DNA of 64,000 nt from assembly GCF_964355755.1 (NCBI RefSeq), contig NC_092672.1, positions 11,964,501 through 12,028,500 on the forward strand, in the 5' to 3' direction. Below, piece by piece: positions 23,720 to 35,394 of the stretch. Each line of letters opens with the position of its first letter. The stretch's first letter is position 1. This DNA comes from Antedon mediterranea (taxonomy: Eukaryota > Echinodermata > Crinoidea > Comatulida > Antedonidae). The notes beneath the pieces are model-generated. The model had not been told where the DNA came from, did no database searches, and was given only the letters and a program-made list of their open reading frames with translations. The position numbers and the translations under genes were made by a program.

Positions 23720-25440
23720 TTGTTAATCAGATTAATAAAATTCTTAATAATATATCATGGTAGTTTTATTGCAGGTCAATTAAGGTTCTGCGTGGACCGT
23801 TGGAAAGAGATCACTACGGATCCCTTTGTTCTGTCATGTGTTACCAATTGTGAAATTGAATTTGAAGCTATGCCTATGCAGGCTGGCTATAATCGACAAT
23901 TAGAGTCGCAATTTTCTGTTGCTGAGCAACGAGCTATTGACTCAGAACTTGCATCTTTTTTGGCCAAAAGGGTTATTGACATTTCCAAACTATGTAAAGG
24001 AGATTTTGTTTCGCCTATCTTTATCCGTCCCAAAAAAGAACCGGGTAAATATAGAGTTATTTTCAACCTTAAGGAACTTAATGAGTATGTCACTTATAGG
24101 CATTTTAAAATGGACACGATAGATTCGGCAATATAGCTTATGAAGCCGGAGTGTTTTATGTCATCCATCGACCTCCGGGACGCTTATTCGGTGCCTATTG
24201 CAGCAAAGTATAGACGGTTTCTTAAATTTTGTTGGAAAGGTGTATTTTACCAATTTAATGCGCTACATATGGGCTTATCTTGTAGCCCTCGCGTTTTTAC
24301 AAAGCTGCTGAAGCCAGTTTTTTCTACTCTAAGGAGTAGCTTTGGTATCTCATGCCTGGGTTATATTGATGACTCGTTTTACACTGACGACACATTGGCG
24401 ACACATTGGCGGGGTGTCAAGAGGCTACTTTGCAAGCTACAATGCTGCTAACAAAATTAGGTTTTTCAGTTCATCGGGAAAAATCTGTACTTAGACCCAC
24501 TCAGCAGTTAGAATACATAGGATTTCAATTAAACTCGGTGTCTATGTCTGTTTCGGTTACCAAAGCAAAGATATCAAGCATTGTTGGCATTTGCAGAGAG
24601 TTTGTATTTAAGAAATCTGGTAGCATCCGGGCATTTGCTTCACTCATAGGTAAGCTTGTTGCGACATTCCCAGGCGTGGAATATGGACCGTTATACTACA
24701 GACATCTTGTCCGAGACAAAGATTTGGCATTGCGGCATTCAGCCGGTAATTTTGAGGTGATGATGATCCTCTCGGAAGAGAGTATAATTGAACTTGAATG
24801 GTGGATAACATTTCTCCCACCAGCCTCAAAACTGATTAATCATGGCCCTATTAACTATACGATCTTCGTAGATGCTTCCCGCAAGGGCTGGGGGGGGGGG
24901 GGGGGCATAGTTGACGAGAGCAGAACGCAGGGGCTGTGGTCCCTAGAGGAAGCTGTTCACGACATAAACATTCTAGAAATGCTTGCAGCGCTATTTGGTT
25001 TACAGGCACTTTGTGGCCATTTGCACAAAGTGCATATTCGTATCATGTCGGACAACGCGACCGCTGTCTCATATATAATTTGTATGGGAGGTACGAAATC
25101 GTGGTCATGTAATTCGGTTGCCTACAAGATTTGGTACTGGGCAATAGAGCAAAATATTTGGCTTACCGCTGCTCATACTCCGGGCATAAAAAATGTAGAG
25201 GCAGATGTTCTGTTTAGAAATTTTGTATCTGGGTTAGAATGGCAAATGAATGCAGGTATTTTTTCTAAGACTGTTGACTGTTTTGGAGTGCCGGATATTG
25301 ACTTATTTGCTAGTCGAATTAATCATAGGGTACCGGCATATGCGTCTTGGAAACCAGATCCAAACGCTGTTATCATTGATGCTTTTACCAGTGATTGGTC
25401 AACATTTAAACAATTTTATGTTTTCTCCCTTTTTGTCTGA
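23720..25440 (+). pseudogene. DIRS-like RT-RNase H polyprotein, interrupted
   Basis: The RT opens with RFCVDRWKEIT and FIRPKKEPGKYRVIFNLK. A TAG stop follows at 24134-24136, after which MSSIDLRDAY carries the first catalytic Asp and LGYIDDSFY the YxDD box. A repeated GACACATTGGC near 24388-24410 then breaks the frame. The frame 24406-25440 continues the RT, followed by RNase H (TIFVDASRKGWG, RIMSDNATAV, HTPGIKNVEAD) and the DIRS-specific DLFASRINHR segment. A run of 16 G at 24890-24905 encodes glycines inside RNase H and is prone to slippage. Confidence 0.85.
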
Positions 25441-25776
25441 TAGCTAGATGCCTACAGAAAATTTTACTGGAACATGCCACGGGCATCATGGTGGTGCCAC
25501 TGTGGAGAACACAGGCATGGTTTACGAGAGTTCTCGACTTACTCATCGACACACCACGCTGGGTGAGGGTCAACAAGTCAGTGTTAGAACACCCACTTAT
25601 TCATCACCATCCACTAAGCTCACAGTTATGTCTACTAATTTGCAAGTTGTCAGGGAAATCATCGCTGACGTCAGCCTACCGGCAGAAATTGACAGAGCAC
25701 ACAGAAGCAGTATGACTTACACATCAGAAAGTGGCGTCAATTTTGTTTTCAAAGAAAAATTGATTTCTTGCACCCC

Positions 25777-25923
25777 GTTGTAGGAGATGTCTTAAAGTTT
25801 TTACATAACCTTTTTAAAGAAGGTCTTTCTTACTCCTCGCTTAACACGGCTAGGTCAGCGTTAGCATGTTGCTTCACTGACTATCATGGCAGGGAGGACT
25901 GGATGCTTGCCATCGTCGCATAA
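25777..25923 (+). pseudogene. DIRS tyrosine recombinase, N-terminal fragment
   Basis: A 48-codon stretch encodes LKFLHNLFKEGLSYSSLNTA and RSALACC, the core-binding helices at the start of DIRS recombinases, and ends at TAA 25921-25923. The catalytic R-H-R-Y half is absent downstream, so the copy is 3' truncated. Fragments of the linking region appear at 25448-25783 in other frames. Confidence 0.75.
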
Positions 25924-27279
25924 CATGCTCGTTTAACTAACAAATAAACAAGTAGCAAAATCTGTTTTACCACATTTGACCAGTGTCATAAAAAACTTCT
26001 TGGAAGAGAGATTAGGATCTCAAAATCACAATAAATGCGTAAAAATTGAATCAAACAACAATTATAACAAACTACTATTTATCAACTGTGAGATTTAACA
26101 ACAACAATGTATCTCGTCTCTTTCCCTCAAGCTTGCCGTTAAATAATTATAAACTGTAAAAATAGTGTTTAGATCTTTTAAGATGTTTAAAAACATGTAT
26201 TTTGTACCCACTATTTCCACACATTTAGCCTTAAACATGTTTAGGTTCTAAACACATTCTAAACATGTAGTCTGTATCCAACTCTACACATTAGTGACGT
26301 ATTGATTGTTAAACATGTGGAGCAATATGAAGACAAGTTTAGGTTTTAAACGTGTTTAATTTGCCATGTGTGGAGCTCATGTGTGGAGCTTTTTTCCGCC
26401 ACAGTAAAATCGTATGCACGCAACGCTAAACACATACCTAAACATTTTGACTGCTAAACATGTGGAGTAATTGAACATAATATTGACATTAGTCAAGTGG
26501 AGGAAAACAACATGTAGCTATAAACACGTTTAGCTTTTAAACACGCTAAACATGTAACTCGTGTCTAAAAGCTAAACGTGTGGAAAAAGTGGGTACAAAA
26601 TAGGTGTTTAAGATCTAAACACTATTTTTACAGTGTAGAGGGGGTAGTTTCAATAAAGCAGACGGCAAACATACAATGTATAGAGTGCGTTTAAAAATAT
26701 TTTCTGAGTTTAGTAATGAGATCAGTATTTGTAGTAGACATAAGGACAATATATTTTAATTTAGATGGATTAGTTGTGTAAGAGGAAAACATATACTTAG
26801 TTCTACTATCTTAATAAACTAAAGGGAATTCATCTTCAATTGATTGTAGAGAGCATAATTTGCATAGTCTATCATTTCTATAAGGCCTAATACGATTCCA
26901 TCTTCCTTTTTCTAGTTATAATATTCCTAGTCTTAGTTTAGTCACAATGTGTCTATGTTTGTAATTTTAATTAAGTATTCTTCCATTCCATAATTCATAA
27001 TTCAACATAATTTATATTGAATGCGTGTGAAATATTGGAGCTTAGGCCTATAGAGAGTGTAACCTATTAACTCATAGAATTGTGTCGTTCAATAAGCCTC
27101 GAATTTGTTTAAATTTTTAAATAAAAAATATTGTTGGCCTGTTGAGCATGCCATGTTGCCAAATCCATTTATATATAATGAGTTTTACATCATTGACCTA
27201 AATCGCTTATTTTGTTGCGCTTTTCTATGTTGAAAACATTGTTTAATGAATTTTTCATAATCTATTTGGCGCACTCTCA
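25924..27279. other. Non-coding interval containing a MITE
   Basis: Apart from the inverted-repeat element at 26153-26634 this is AT-rich sequence without a supported ORF. Confidence 0.5.
26153..26634. mobile_element. 482-bp MITE with inverted-repeat arms of about 110 bp
   Basis: The ends are inverted copies of ACTGTAAAAATAGTGTTTAG, continued inward by AGATCTT, TTTTGTACCCACT and CCACACRTTTAG in both arms. The middle is filled with variants of AAACATGTGGAG and TTTAAACACG. There is no coding capacity. A clear target duplication was not found, so the superfamily is open. Confidence 0.82.
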
Positions 27280-27780
27280 GCCACTAGCGAATTCAATTAA
27301 TGATACTTAGATTTTGGATAGGGAATTCTCAACATTCTCCTCTCATTACATCACTTGGAGCAGAATTTTCTATTCCTAAAAGATATTTCTATTCTCTAAA
27401 ATCGAAATATAATTCAAGTGGTTGTTCATCTGCTGTAAAACTACAAGTCAGTCGATGCTACAAACCACACGGGTTCGGAGAAGTCAAGCAGGCAGAAATC
27501 CATTATATATCAGATGCTTGTGAAGTAAGATTGTGGTCAATGCACGTATCTGCTAAAAATCTAAAAAGATATCAATTGTATGTAGCTACCCAGGTTTAAA
27601 AAAAATCAGCGATGCAACTTCCATAGAAAACATCTTCTAATCCGAGTGATATAGTCAGTAGAACCGTTCATCTGCCGTTGGCCGATTCAATTGATGACGA
27701 ATCGCGTAAAGTTGTTGCTTCAGAAGTAAAATATATTCGCTTATTCCACACTAATGTAGATAAGACTGTTTTTCAGTATG
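27280..27780 (+). pseudogene. BEL/Pao pol remnant (RNase H start)
   Basis: The ORF 27300-27599 ends with a segment that fits the border between RT and RNase H in BEL/Pao elements: VSRCYKPHGFG, VKQAEIHYISDAC. The typical form is a CYKP..FG block followed by AELH.FSDAS. The remaining residues are degraded and no LTR was found beside it. It is a relic separate from the intact-looking BEL element 2 kb to the right. Confidence 0.6.
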
Positions 27781-27922
27781 GTTTTATTAACAGACAGATA
27801 AAATGAACTCTAAATCACATTAAATGTATTGGATGTTCATTCCCGTTAAAGGAGCCAACACGTAGCAAAGCATAATTGTTAGATAGGTCTATCAATGGAA
27901 ACTTAACAGTGATATAATACAA

Positions 27923-28495
27923 AACAAGGCCAACAGCCATTAAGTCGCGTGCTACAATGCATAGTGATACCGGACCGACAGACAAACAGACCGACAGACA
28001 GACAGACCGACAGACAGACGGACCGACCGACATAGTGAACTATACTGACCGAAATTACTGAACATGTTAAAAATGTTGAAATGTTTAAAAACATTTATAT
28101 TTTTTTAATTTACACGTGCGTAGCCTGTCACTTTTGACGTGCTCGTATAACGTAATTTCGAGTTGAAAAGTAAGTCAAGAAAACAGAAATCGGGCAAAAT
28201 GAGTGCGCAATAACATTTAACGCGCAGTGCGCCGGCAAAAATCTGCGCACTCATGGCAATTTTGTAAACGCTTAAAATTGCCTGAAACGTACTCTTATTT
28301 CATCGAAAATAAATTTTGAAAATTTTAAGCGCGCGTACGCATGCGTTACATGCGCTACGCACGTAATTGTATTGCCATATGATGATTTATGCCCTGAAAT
28401 TTATGAGTACCAAATTTTATTTAATTGTGATTCATGGTTGACAGACAGACCGACCGACCGACATAGTGAACTATAGAGTCGCTTCCACGCGACTA
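27923..28495 (-). mobile_element. TGTCGG-rich MITE, copy 1
   Basis: Read on the minus strand it starts TAGTCGCGTGGAAGCGACTC, has a TATAGTTCACTATGTCGGTC block with a run of GGTC/TGTC, and ends CACGCGACTTAATGG then CTGTTGGCCTTGTT. The AGTCGCGTG start and CACGCGACT near the end are short inverted repeats. It matches 35834-36630 in reverse, with an internal deletion. It carries no ORF. A CG-rich core (ACGCATGCGTACGCGCGC type) stands out from the AT-rich surroundings. Confidence 0.85.
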
Positions 28496-29680
28496 AAAAC
28501 AGATAACATAATATAATATGAACAGATCTGTGTAAACATTACAGACAGCAATGTAACGGCAGTATGTGTAACTGAGTTAATTATTATGTAATTGTCGTTT
28601 AAAAGGTATGCTCATCTGGAATAATTTGCATATTTCAGATAATATATTTCAGATAATATTTATTTAGATAATAATGAATGAATATATACAAAATAGAAAA
28701 AAGATATTAAAGTGAACATAGATAAAGCAGTAATTCGTAGTCATTATTATCATGGATCCCTTCTAGAAGTTAATAACATGTGGCATATATTAGAAATCTT
28801 ACTAGCTAGTGCAGTTAGTTGAGACGATACTAGCGTATAAACCATAGGTCTTAGTTGTATTGCGATTTCTACATGTTATGTCATATACTATTGAGAAGTT
28901 ATACAATACATTATATCTAATGTGTCTTGATAATAACACGCCTTCCGTTTTTTTTTTCTCTTACGGGTTATCTCAACTCAAATAAGTGTCTAGTGAGGCC
29001 GCAGTTTTAGTATATTAGTAAAGTATATTGTGTCTGTTATTTCATAAATTTGTCATATTCACTTGACAAGCAGCTAGTATAACTTATAGAAAAGTTACAT
29101 CATATTCAACGCAATTAGAAGTATCTCTGAAGACCTTTTTGAAGCTCCGGTTAATCCTTATGAGAAAGCTCATACCGAACGTTGTATGCATATTAATCCG
29201 CTTAGTCAGTTTACTGTATGTCTATTCATCCGCTGGATTCAGTGTTCAGTGTGAATAATATCCTTTGAAAAATAGTTGGATTGTATAATTATATAAATAT
29301 ATAGTTTCTATACCTTAGCTACGGAGTTCACAAGATGTGGATATGTTGTACATATTTCTTCAATTTCTTCCAAATCTCTACATCTTAGGCCTACAGCGTC
29401 TTGCAATAAGTATCTTAAAAAAAAAGACAAAAATGCATCATGGCAAGAATATTTGGGCAATAAAGTTAATATGTTTATTTTTCATGTTTATAAACAATAT
29501 AAAAAATAATAATAAAAATATAACATTCTTTGAACTATTTTAAAATATTAAGAGTTTGTTGGATATAAAAGGTAAAGCTTACTACTCCATTTAAAAAATG
29601 AAGTCTCCCTCAATTTTAAGATATAACTTACTCATCCATTGAAAAAATGCACTCTGTAGTTAGTTGCCAATCATTCAGTG
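28496..29680. other. AT-rich interval without a supported gene
   Basis: Only short chance ORFs with Lys/Asn-rich low-complexity content. No repeat boundary or RNA gene was recognised. Confidence 0.5.
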
Positions 29681-29685
29681 GTTGC

Positions 29686-30372
29686 TGTGTTGCTCTTATT
29701 TTAGCTGCACCGTTCCTTTCCGAGAGAGGGCGTATGTAAATAGGATCCATGTTATAAGTTTCGTATTGACTACATGTGTTCTAGAGTTCGACTTCTAAAT
29801 GTCTTATTGTGCCGAGATAGTGTGTAATTTACTAAACTAGTAGGCCGCACATTGCTTGTAAGTTGTTAGAGTATTATATTACAATAATTAGAATTATATG
29901 AACCACAGTAGTGGCCTAGATTATTAATGCTATACTGTACTACATTGTGGTCGTAGGCCTAGGCCTGCGTAGATTGAATCGTATACGATCGCTTGAACAG
30001 CATGGCGATAAACACGAGTCTCCGTGTAGAGGGCGGTGTTCTATTTTGTATGCCGTATCTATAGAAGTAGTACGTCCGTATGAGGGCGCTGTTGATTATT
30101 TGATGACTTTGTTTAATATGTTCTTTAGGCATGTACACCTCCGTAAGAGGGCGCTACGTTTGATCTGTTTTGCAGATAGTTTATGTTATGTTTATTATTA
30201 CTATTTGGAGCTGGATTTAAGTATGCTTAATTTCAGTTCACCCTGTTTATGGCTGAATTTGCTGTATTAAAGAGTCAGTCAACAAGTGATTGTGTTGCAG
30301 TATTTTTTGTCGTGGATTGGGTTTATCTACTGAATAGCGAGTTTGACGGTTCAAGCTCGTGAGGTCAGCACA
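29686..30372 (+). repeat. BEL/Pao 5' LTR
   Basis: 687 bp, TG...CA ends. It contains a 107-codon ORF (29947-30270) that is reproduced in the 3' LTR, where it reads 111 codons; this is probably fortuitous. The motif GAGGGCG/AGAGGGCGC recurs several times inside. Confidence 0.95.
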
Positions 30373-30382
30373 GTGAAAAGCA

Positions 30383-33300
30383 ATGTCGACTTCTAGTAGA
30401 AGACGTGATGGTGCGAGAGATGATGCAAGGTCAATAGGGTCAAGGAGCCATAGATCGAAGGCATCATCGCAGTCAGTGTCATCATTAGAAGTATCTGCTG
30501 CACAAGCTCGTGCTGATGCTGCTGTAGCGAAAGCTCGTGTTACATTTGCGAAGAAGAAGAGTGCCGCTAAGTTAGAGGCGTTGAAGGCTGAAATGGAAGC
30601 AGCTAAAGCTATGTTAGACATAGACGAAGTAGAGAAAGAAGAAGAAATGGCTGCAGCACAGGCTAGAGCCAATGTCCTTCAAGCAGAATTGCAACATATG
30701 TCTTTTGAAGATATTGAGGAAGAGCTTTCACAGCTAGAAAGCAATAATCAGATGGAAGAGGTGCAAGGCGCACCCCAAGATGCAGTACCCAGTCAAAGAA
30801 TGGCAGAGGTACTTAACGAACTTCCAAAGATGGAACCCAGTCAGCGGGTAGAAAATTATCTAAACAATGCTGTAGAGGTACCAACGTCTACTCTTAATCC
30901 TGGAGCTAGATCTTACGAACCAAATCATATGCAGGAGTACATTCGAATACTGGCACGTCAGCGATTACCCTTGCAAGAACCGGATATTTACTCTGGGGAT
31001 CCAATAATGTTTCTTCCGTGGAAAAGATCCTTTGAAGCTATGGTGAAAACAGCCTATGTGGACACTGTTGAAAAGCTGTCATTCCTGTGTAAATATACTA
31101 CTGGCGAAGCAAAAGTTTTGGTTGATCGATTCAGACTAAGGCATGTTGAAGATGTTGACAAGGCCTATCATGAGGCCTGGACTGAGCTAGAAGACAGGTT
31201 CGGGAACCAAACCTTAATATCAGCTGAAATCATCCTGAGACTTACCAAATACAGAAGATTCAAAGCAGGTGATTTGACCGCACTCCAAGAACTGGCTGAT
31301 TTGTGTGGAGACGCAGTTGCTCAAATGCAGGAGCTACCCCATCTGATTACGTTAAACACTCCTCATGGTATTAAACCAATTGTAGAGAAGTTACCACACT
31401 TCATAATTAATAAATGGAGAGAAAAGGTCGCAAAACATAAAAGGAAAATGAAAACGTTCCCGAATTTCAGCATTTTCACAGAGTTTCTAAGTGAGATGGC
31501 TCACATCCAACGTGATCCTGATGTCCCAAGAGGAATTGTTGATGAGGTCAAAACTGATACACCGGGAAACTACCGTACACAGACAGGTTACCGTCCTAAG
31601 ACCACGCAACGTTCAACTGTAAATGTGAGAATGACTGAGGTGAATAAATCTGAAGGGATGTGTCCGCTACACAATGGTCAGCATCCGTTGGTAGACTGTA
31701 GAAACTTTCTGGCCAAGACTTATGCTGCCAAGAAGTCATTCTTTAAGGAAAACCAAGTATGTTTCCGATGTCTCTCATCTACATCACACATGGCTAGGAA
31801 TTGTGATAGAAATGTCAGGTGTGGAGAATGCGGTAGTGATCGTCACCCGACTGCATTCCATGGTGACCGTCCGCAGAAGGCGAATGGCGGGGAACAAGTA
31901 AAAGCGGAGCAAAAGGCAAATGGCGGGGAGCAAGTAAAAATGGAGCAAAAGGCAAAAGGTGAGAAGACAAATGGCGGGGAGCAGGGGACAGAGTCGCAGA
32001 AGACGAAGGAAAGAGACAAAGTAGTAAGTACTACATGTACGGATGTCTGCGGTGGAATTGGGCTGAGCCGATCGTGTGCAAAAATATATTTAGAAGACCA
32101 TCCTAACACTTTCATAAAAACCTACATTATACTAGACGACCAAAGCAATCGCTCGTTGGCCAAGAGTGAGGTATTCGACCTTTTTAATATCAATGCAAGA
32201 CTTACGTCGTATACTTTGAAGACTTGTTCGGGAGCGGCTGAAGTTCAAGGCCGAAAACTGGAGAAGCTGATAATTGAGTCCATGGATGGTAAAACAAGAA
32301 TAGCAGCCCCATCGCTACTTGAATGTAATGACATACCTGGGAACAAGGCAGAAATTCCCACTCCAGAGACAGCCAGCAATTTTCCTCACTTGAAGGATAT
32401 TGCGGATAAGATACCACCCTTGGATAAGAATGCAAATATTACCATACTGCTCGGCCGAGATGCTGCTCAAGCTCATAAAGTCCGAGAAGTACGCAATGGA
32501 CCAAATCACTCTCCATGGGGCCAACGACTTGATCTAGGCTGGATGGTTATTGGCGACGTCTGCTTAGGGGGAGCCCACCAAAAGAATATTGTCACCGCCA
32601 ACAGAAACCATATAAAGGTTTTGAGAAATGGTAGGCCATCCGCCATGTTTACAACTTGTAAAGGAATGATCAGTGCGAAGGAAATAACCCTGAGACACAG
32701 CTGTGATGGACTCGGTGGTAATGTATTCCAACAGAAAGAAGATGACGAGAAGTATGGAATGTCCAGAGAAGATGTGGAGTTCGTGCAACTTATGGGAAAA
32801 GAGATGAAACGAGGTGAACAAGGAAATTGGATAGCCCCACTTCCTTTTCGAGAAGAAAGAAAAAGGTTACCCAACAACAAGCAGCAAGCAATGAATCGTA
32901 TGCAGTCTCTTATTCGCACACTGGATAAGAAGCCAGAGATGAAAGCTCACTACTTAGCGTTCATGGAGAAAGTATTCTCAAAGCAACATGCTGAGCTCGT
33001 CGAAGATGACAGTCATGATGAAGAGTGCTGGTATTTACCACACTTTGGTGTGTACCATCCTCAAAAGCCAGGGAAGATCCGGGTGGTTTTTGATTCCAGT
33101 GCGCAATTCCAAGATACATCACTTAACAACGTGTTAATGAGTGGACCAGATCTGGTAAATGGGTTGCTTGCTGTATTGATACGGTTCAGGCAGGATCCTG
33201 TGGCGTTTGTAGCAGACATTGAGCAAATGTTCTACTCATTTCAAGTCGTGGAAGAACACAGAGATTATCTTCGGTTCCTGTGGTTCGAAGACAACGACCC

Positions 33301-34600
33301 CAGCAAAGTATTGAGAACGTATCGGATGAAAGTTCACATCTTCGGAAACAAACCTTCTCCAGCTGTTGCTACGCTAGGACTGAGAAAGACTGCACAAGAA
33401 GGAGAGAGCGAGTTTGGCGCAGATGCAAGAGAGTTCGTGGAGAAGAATTTTTATGTCGATGATGGGCTGAAGTCTTTAGCTACTTCAGATGAGGCGATCG
33501 ACCTGCTCAAGCGCACACAAGCCATGTTAGCCACAGCTAATTTACGATTACATAAAATTGTCTCAAACGATGCAAAAGTGATAGCGGCTTTCTCACCTCA
33601 AGATGTAGCAAGTAACATGTGCAACCTCGATCTCGGATCCGACGCTCCTCTTACGCAAAGGTCATTAGGAGTACTGTGGGATGTCAAGTCAGATGCCTTT
33701 ACTTTCTCTATTACGGAGGTTAGCAGCAAGACATTCACTAAGCGAGGAGTGCTGTCAGAAATCAACAGCATATATGACCCAATCGGCTTTGCGTCACCTG
33801 TCATTATAGAGGGAAGAAGGCTGTTAAGGGAAATGACAAAGGATCAATGCATAGATTGGGATGAGCCATTACAGAAACAACTACGGTCAGATTGTGGGAC
33901 GAATTTTGTTTGTGCGTGCAATATCTTGGGTGAAAGTATTCAGAAAGAAGGACAAGATAAAATTAAACGCTATCTATTGACCCGTGAATGTGAGTGGGTG
34001 TTCAACCCGCCTCATGCATCCCATATGGGAGGAAGTTGGGAACGTATGATTGGAGTAGCAAGGAAGATTATAGATGGTATGTTTAGAGATCTTGGAGAAA
34101 CCAAGTTAACCCACGAAGTCCTGGTAACACTAATGGCAGAAGTATCAGGAATTATTAATGCACGACCCTTAGTAGAAGTCTCTACTGATCCTGAATCACC
34201 ACAAATAATATCACCAAACACTCTACTTACTCAAAAGTCTCAACCATTCGCAGCACCTCCTGGAGCGTTTTGTAATGCTGATTTGTATGGTAAGCAGTGG
34301 CGAACGGTACAGCACTTGGCTAACAAATTTTGGTCAAAATGGAAAAGAGACTATATCCCTACACTTCAGAACAGAAGCAAGTGGCAACATGAAAAGAGGA
34401 ATATAAAGGAAGGAGATATTGTTCTTCTAAAGGAGAAAGACACCGTCAGAAATGATTGGCCTATGGGACGAATCGTTAAAGCAATTGAAGGATCAGACGG
34501 ACGAGTTAGGAGAGTGGAAGTGACTGTTTATAGAGGTGGAGAACTGAAAACCTTTGCAAGACCGATTAGTGAATTGGTACTGATAATGCCGACTCCTTAA
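30383..34600 (+). CDS. gag-pol: BEL/Pao Gag-Pol polyprotein lacking RNase H and the first half of integrase
   Basis: This is a single 1405-residue ORF. Residues 1-140 are charged and coiled-coil-like, followed by Gag. Cys/His clusters occupy about 425-500 (CFRCLSSTSHMARNC, then CGECG). The aspartic protease motif is near 583 (LDDQSNRS). RT includes GKIRVVFDSSA (about 896), VADIEQMFYSF (about 945) and FYVDDG (about 1023). At about residue 1167 (nt about 33885) the sequence jumps from WDEPLQKQL to a late integrase segment: DCGTNF (about 1172) with the second acidic residue and GGSWERMIG (about 1219) with the Glu. RNase H, the zinc-binding part and the first integrase Asp are absent, although the frame stays open. 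Full BEL polyproteins are several hundred residues longer. Such a copy would need a partner element to move. Confidence 0.92.
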   Translation: MSTSSRRRDGARDDARSIGSRSHRSKASSQSVSSLEVSAAQARADAAVAKARVTFAKKKSAAKLEALKAEMEAAKAMLDIDEVEKEEEMAAAQARANVLQAELQHMSFEDIEEELSQLESNNQMEEVQGAPQDAVPSQRMAEVLNELPKMEPSQRVENYLNNAVEVPTSTLNPGARSYEPNHMQEYIRILARQRLPLQEPDIYSGDPIMFLPWKRSFEAMVKTAYVDTVEKLSFLCKYTTGEAKVLVDRFRLRHVEDVDKAYHEAWTELEDRFGNQTLISAEIILRLTKYRRFKAGDLTALQELADLCGDAVAQMQELPHLITLNTPHGIKPIVEKLPHFIINKWREKVAKHKRKMKTFPNFSIFTEFLSEMAHIQRDPDVPRGIVDEVKTDTPGNYRTQTGYRPKTTQRSTVNVRMTEVNKSEGMCPLHNGQHPLVDCRNFLAKTYAAKKSFFKENQVCFRCLSSTSHMARNCDRNVRCGECGSDRHPTAFHGDRPQKANGGEQVKAEQKANGGEQVKMEQKAKGEKTNGGEQGTESQKTKERDKVVSTTCTDVCGGIGLSRSCAKIYLEDHPNTFIKTYIILDDQSNRSLAKSEVFDLFNINARLTSYTLKTCSGAAEVQGRKLEKLIIESMDGKTRIAAPSLLECNDIPGNKAEIPTPETASNFPHLKDIADKIPPLDKNANITILLGRDAAQAHKVREVRNGPNHSPWGQRLDLGWMVIGDVCLGGAHQKNIVTANRNHIKVLRNGRPSAMFTTCKGMISAKEITLRHSCDGLGGNVFQQKEDDEKYGMSREDVEFVQLMGKEMKRGEQGNWIAPLPFREERKRLPNNKQQAMNRMQSLIRTLDKKPEMKAHYLAFMEKVFSKQHAELVEDDSHDEECWYLPHFGVYHPQKPGKIRVVFDSSAQFQDTSLNNVLMSGPDLVNGLLAVLIRFRQDPVAFVADIEQMFYSFQVVEEHRDYLRFLWFEDNDPSKVLRTYRMKVHIFGNKPSPAVATLGLRKTAQEGESEFGADAREFVEKNFYVDDGLKSLATSDEAIDLLKRTQAMLATANLRLHKIVSNDAKVIAAFSPQDVASNMCNLDLGSDAPLTQRSLGVLWDVKSDAFTFSITEVSSKTFTKRGVLSEINSIYDPIGFASPVIIEGRRLLREMTKDQCIDWDEPLQKQLRSDCGTNFVCACNILGESIQKEGQDKIKRYLLTRECEWVFNPPHASHMGGSWERMIGVARKIIDGMFRDLGETKLTHEVLVTLMAEVSGIINARPLVEVSTDPESPQIISPNTLLTQKSQPFAAPPGAFCNADLYGKQWRTVQHLANKFWSKWKRDYIPTLQNRSKWQHEKRNIKEGDIVLLKEKDTVRNDWPMGRIVKAIEGSDGRVRRVEVTVYRGGELKTFARPISELVLIMPTP

Positions 34601-34707
34601 GAGTTACATTGAACATTATTATAATGAATATTATGTCATATTCCTTTGTTATTTGTTTATGTTTTAACTTTTTGTATAATGGTATCCTTTAGATACCAGA
34701 CGGGGAG

Positions 34708-35394
34708 TGTGTTGCTCTTATTTTAGCTGCACCGTTCCTTTCCGAGAGAGGGCGTATGTAAATAGGATCCATGTTATAAGTTTCGTATTGACTACATGTG
34801 TTCTAGAGTTCGGCTTCTAAAGGTCTTATTGTGCCGAGATAGTGTGTAATTTACTAAACTAGTAGGCCGCACATTGCTTGTAAGTTGTTAGAGTATTATA
34901 TTACAATAATTAGAATTATATGAACCACAGTAGTGGCCTAGATTATTAATGCTATAATGTACTACATTGTGGTCGTAGGCCTAGGCCTGCGTAGATTGAA
35001 TCGTATACGATCGCTTGAACAGCATGGCGATAAACACGAGTCTCCGTGTAGAGGGCGGTGTTCTATTTTGTATGCCGTATCTATAGAAGTAGTACGTCCG
35101 TATGAGGGCGCTGTTGATTATTTGATGACTTTGTTTAATATGTTCTTTAGGCATGTACACCTCCGTAAGAGGGCGCTACGTTTGATCTGTTTTGCAGATA
35201 GTTTATGTTATGTTTATTATTACTATTTGGAGCTGGATTTAAGTATGCTTAATTTCAGTTCACCCTGTTTATGGCTGAATTTGCTGTATTAAAGAGTCAG
35301 TCAACAAGTGATTGTGTTGCAGTATTTTTTGTCGTGGATTGGGTTTATCTACTGAATAGCGAGTTTGACGGTTCAAGCTCGTGAGGTCAGCACA
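34708..35394 (+). repeat. BEL/Pao 3' LTR
   Basis: 687 bp, near-identical to the 5' LTR. Differences seen are GTTCGACTTC against GTTCGGCTTC, TAAATGTC against TAAAGGTC, and GCTATACTG against GCTATAATG. Confidence 0.95.

Larger units (their letters stand above)
22627..25923 (+). mobile_element. DIRS-like retrotransposon, decayed and truncated
   Basis: Order on the plus strand is Gag, RT, RNase H, a DIRS-type domain with DLFASRINHR and PDPNA, then the N-terminal part of a tyrosine recombinase. That order and the motifs identify a DIRS-type element, which integrates with a tyrosine recombinase instead of a DDE integrase. Breaks are a frame change in gag near 23290, an in-frame TAG at 24134-24136, an 11-bp direct duplication near 24388-24410 that shifts RT, a frame change near 25430-25490, and loss of the recombinase catalytic half. 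The terminal repeats were not identified. A 5' leader from about 21950 is possible. Confidence 0.85.

Noticed and set aside
27815-28094. Cys/Ser/Val-rich ORFs (SVCLSVCLSV)
   Set aside because: They translate the TGTC/GGTC simple repeat of the MITE; the same peptide appears at 36520.
29947-30270. 107-codon ORF as a gene
   Set aside because: It lies inside the BEL LTR, is reproduced in the other LTR, and has no recognisable domain.
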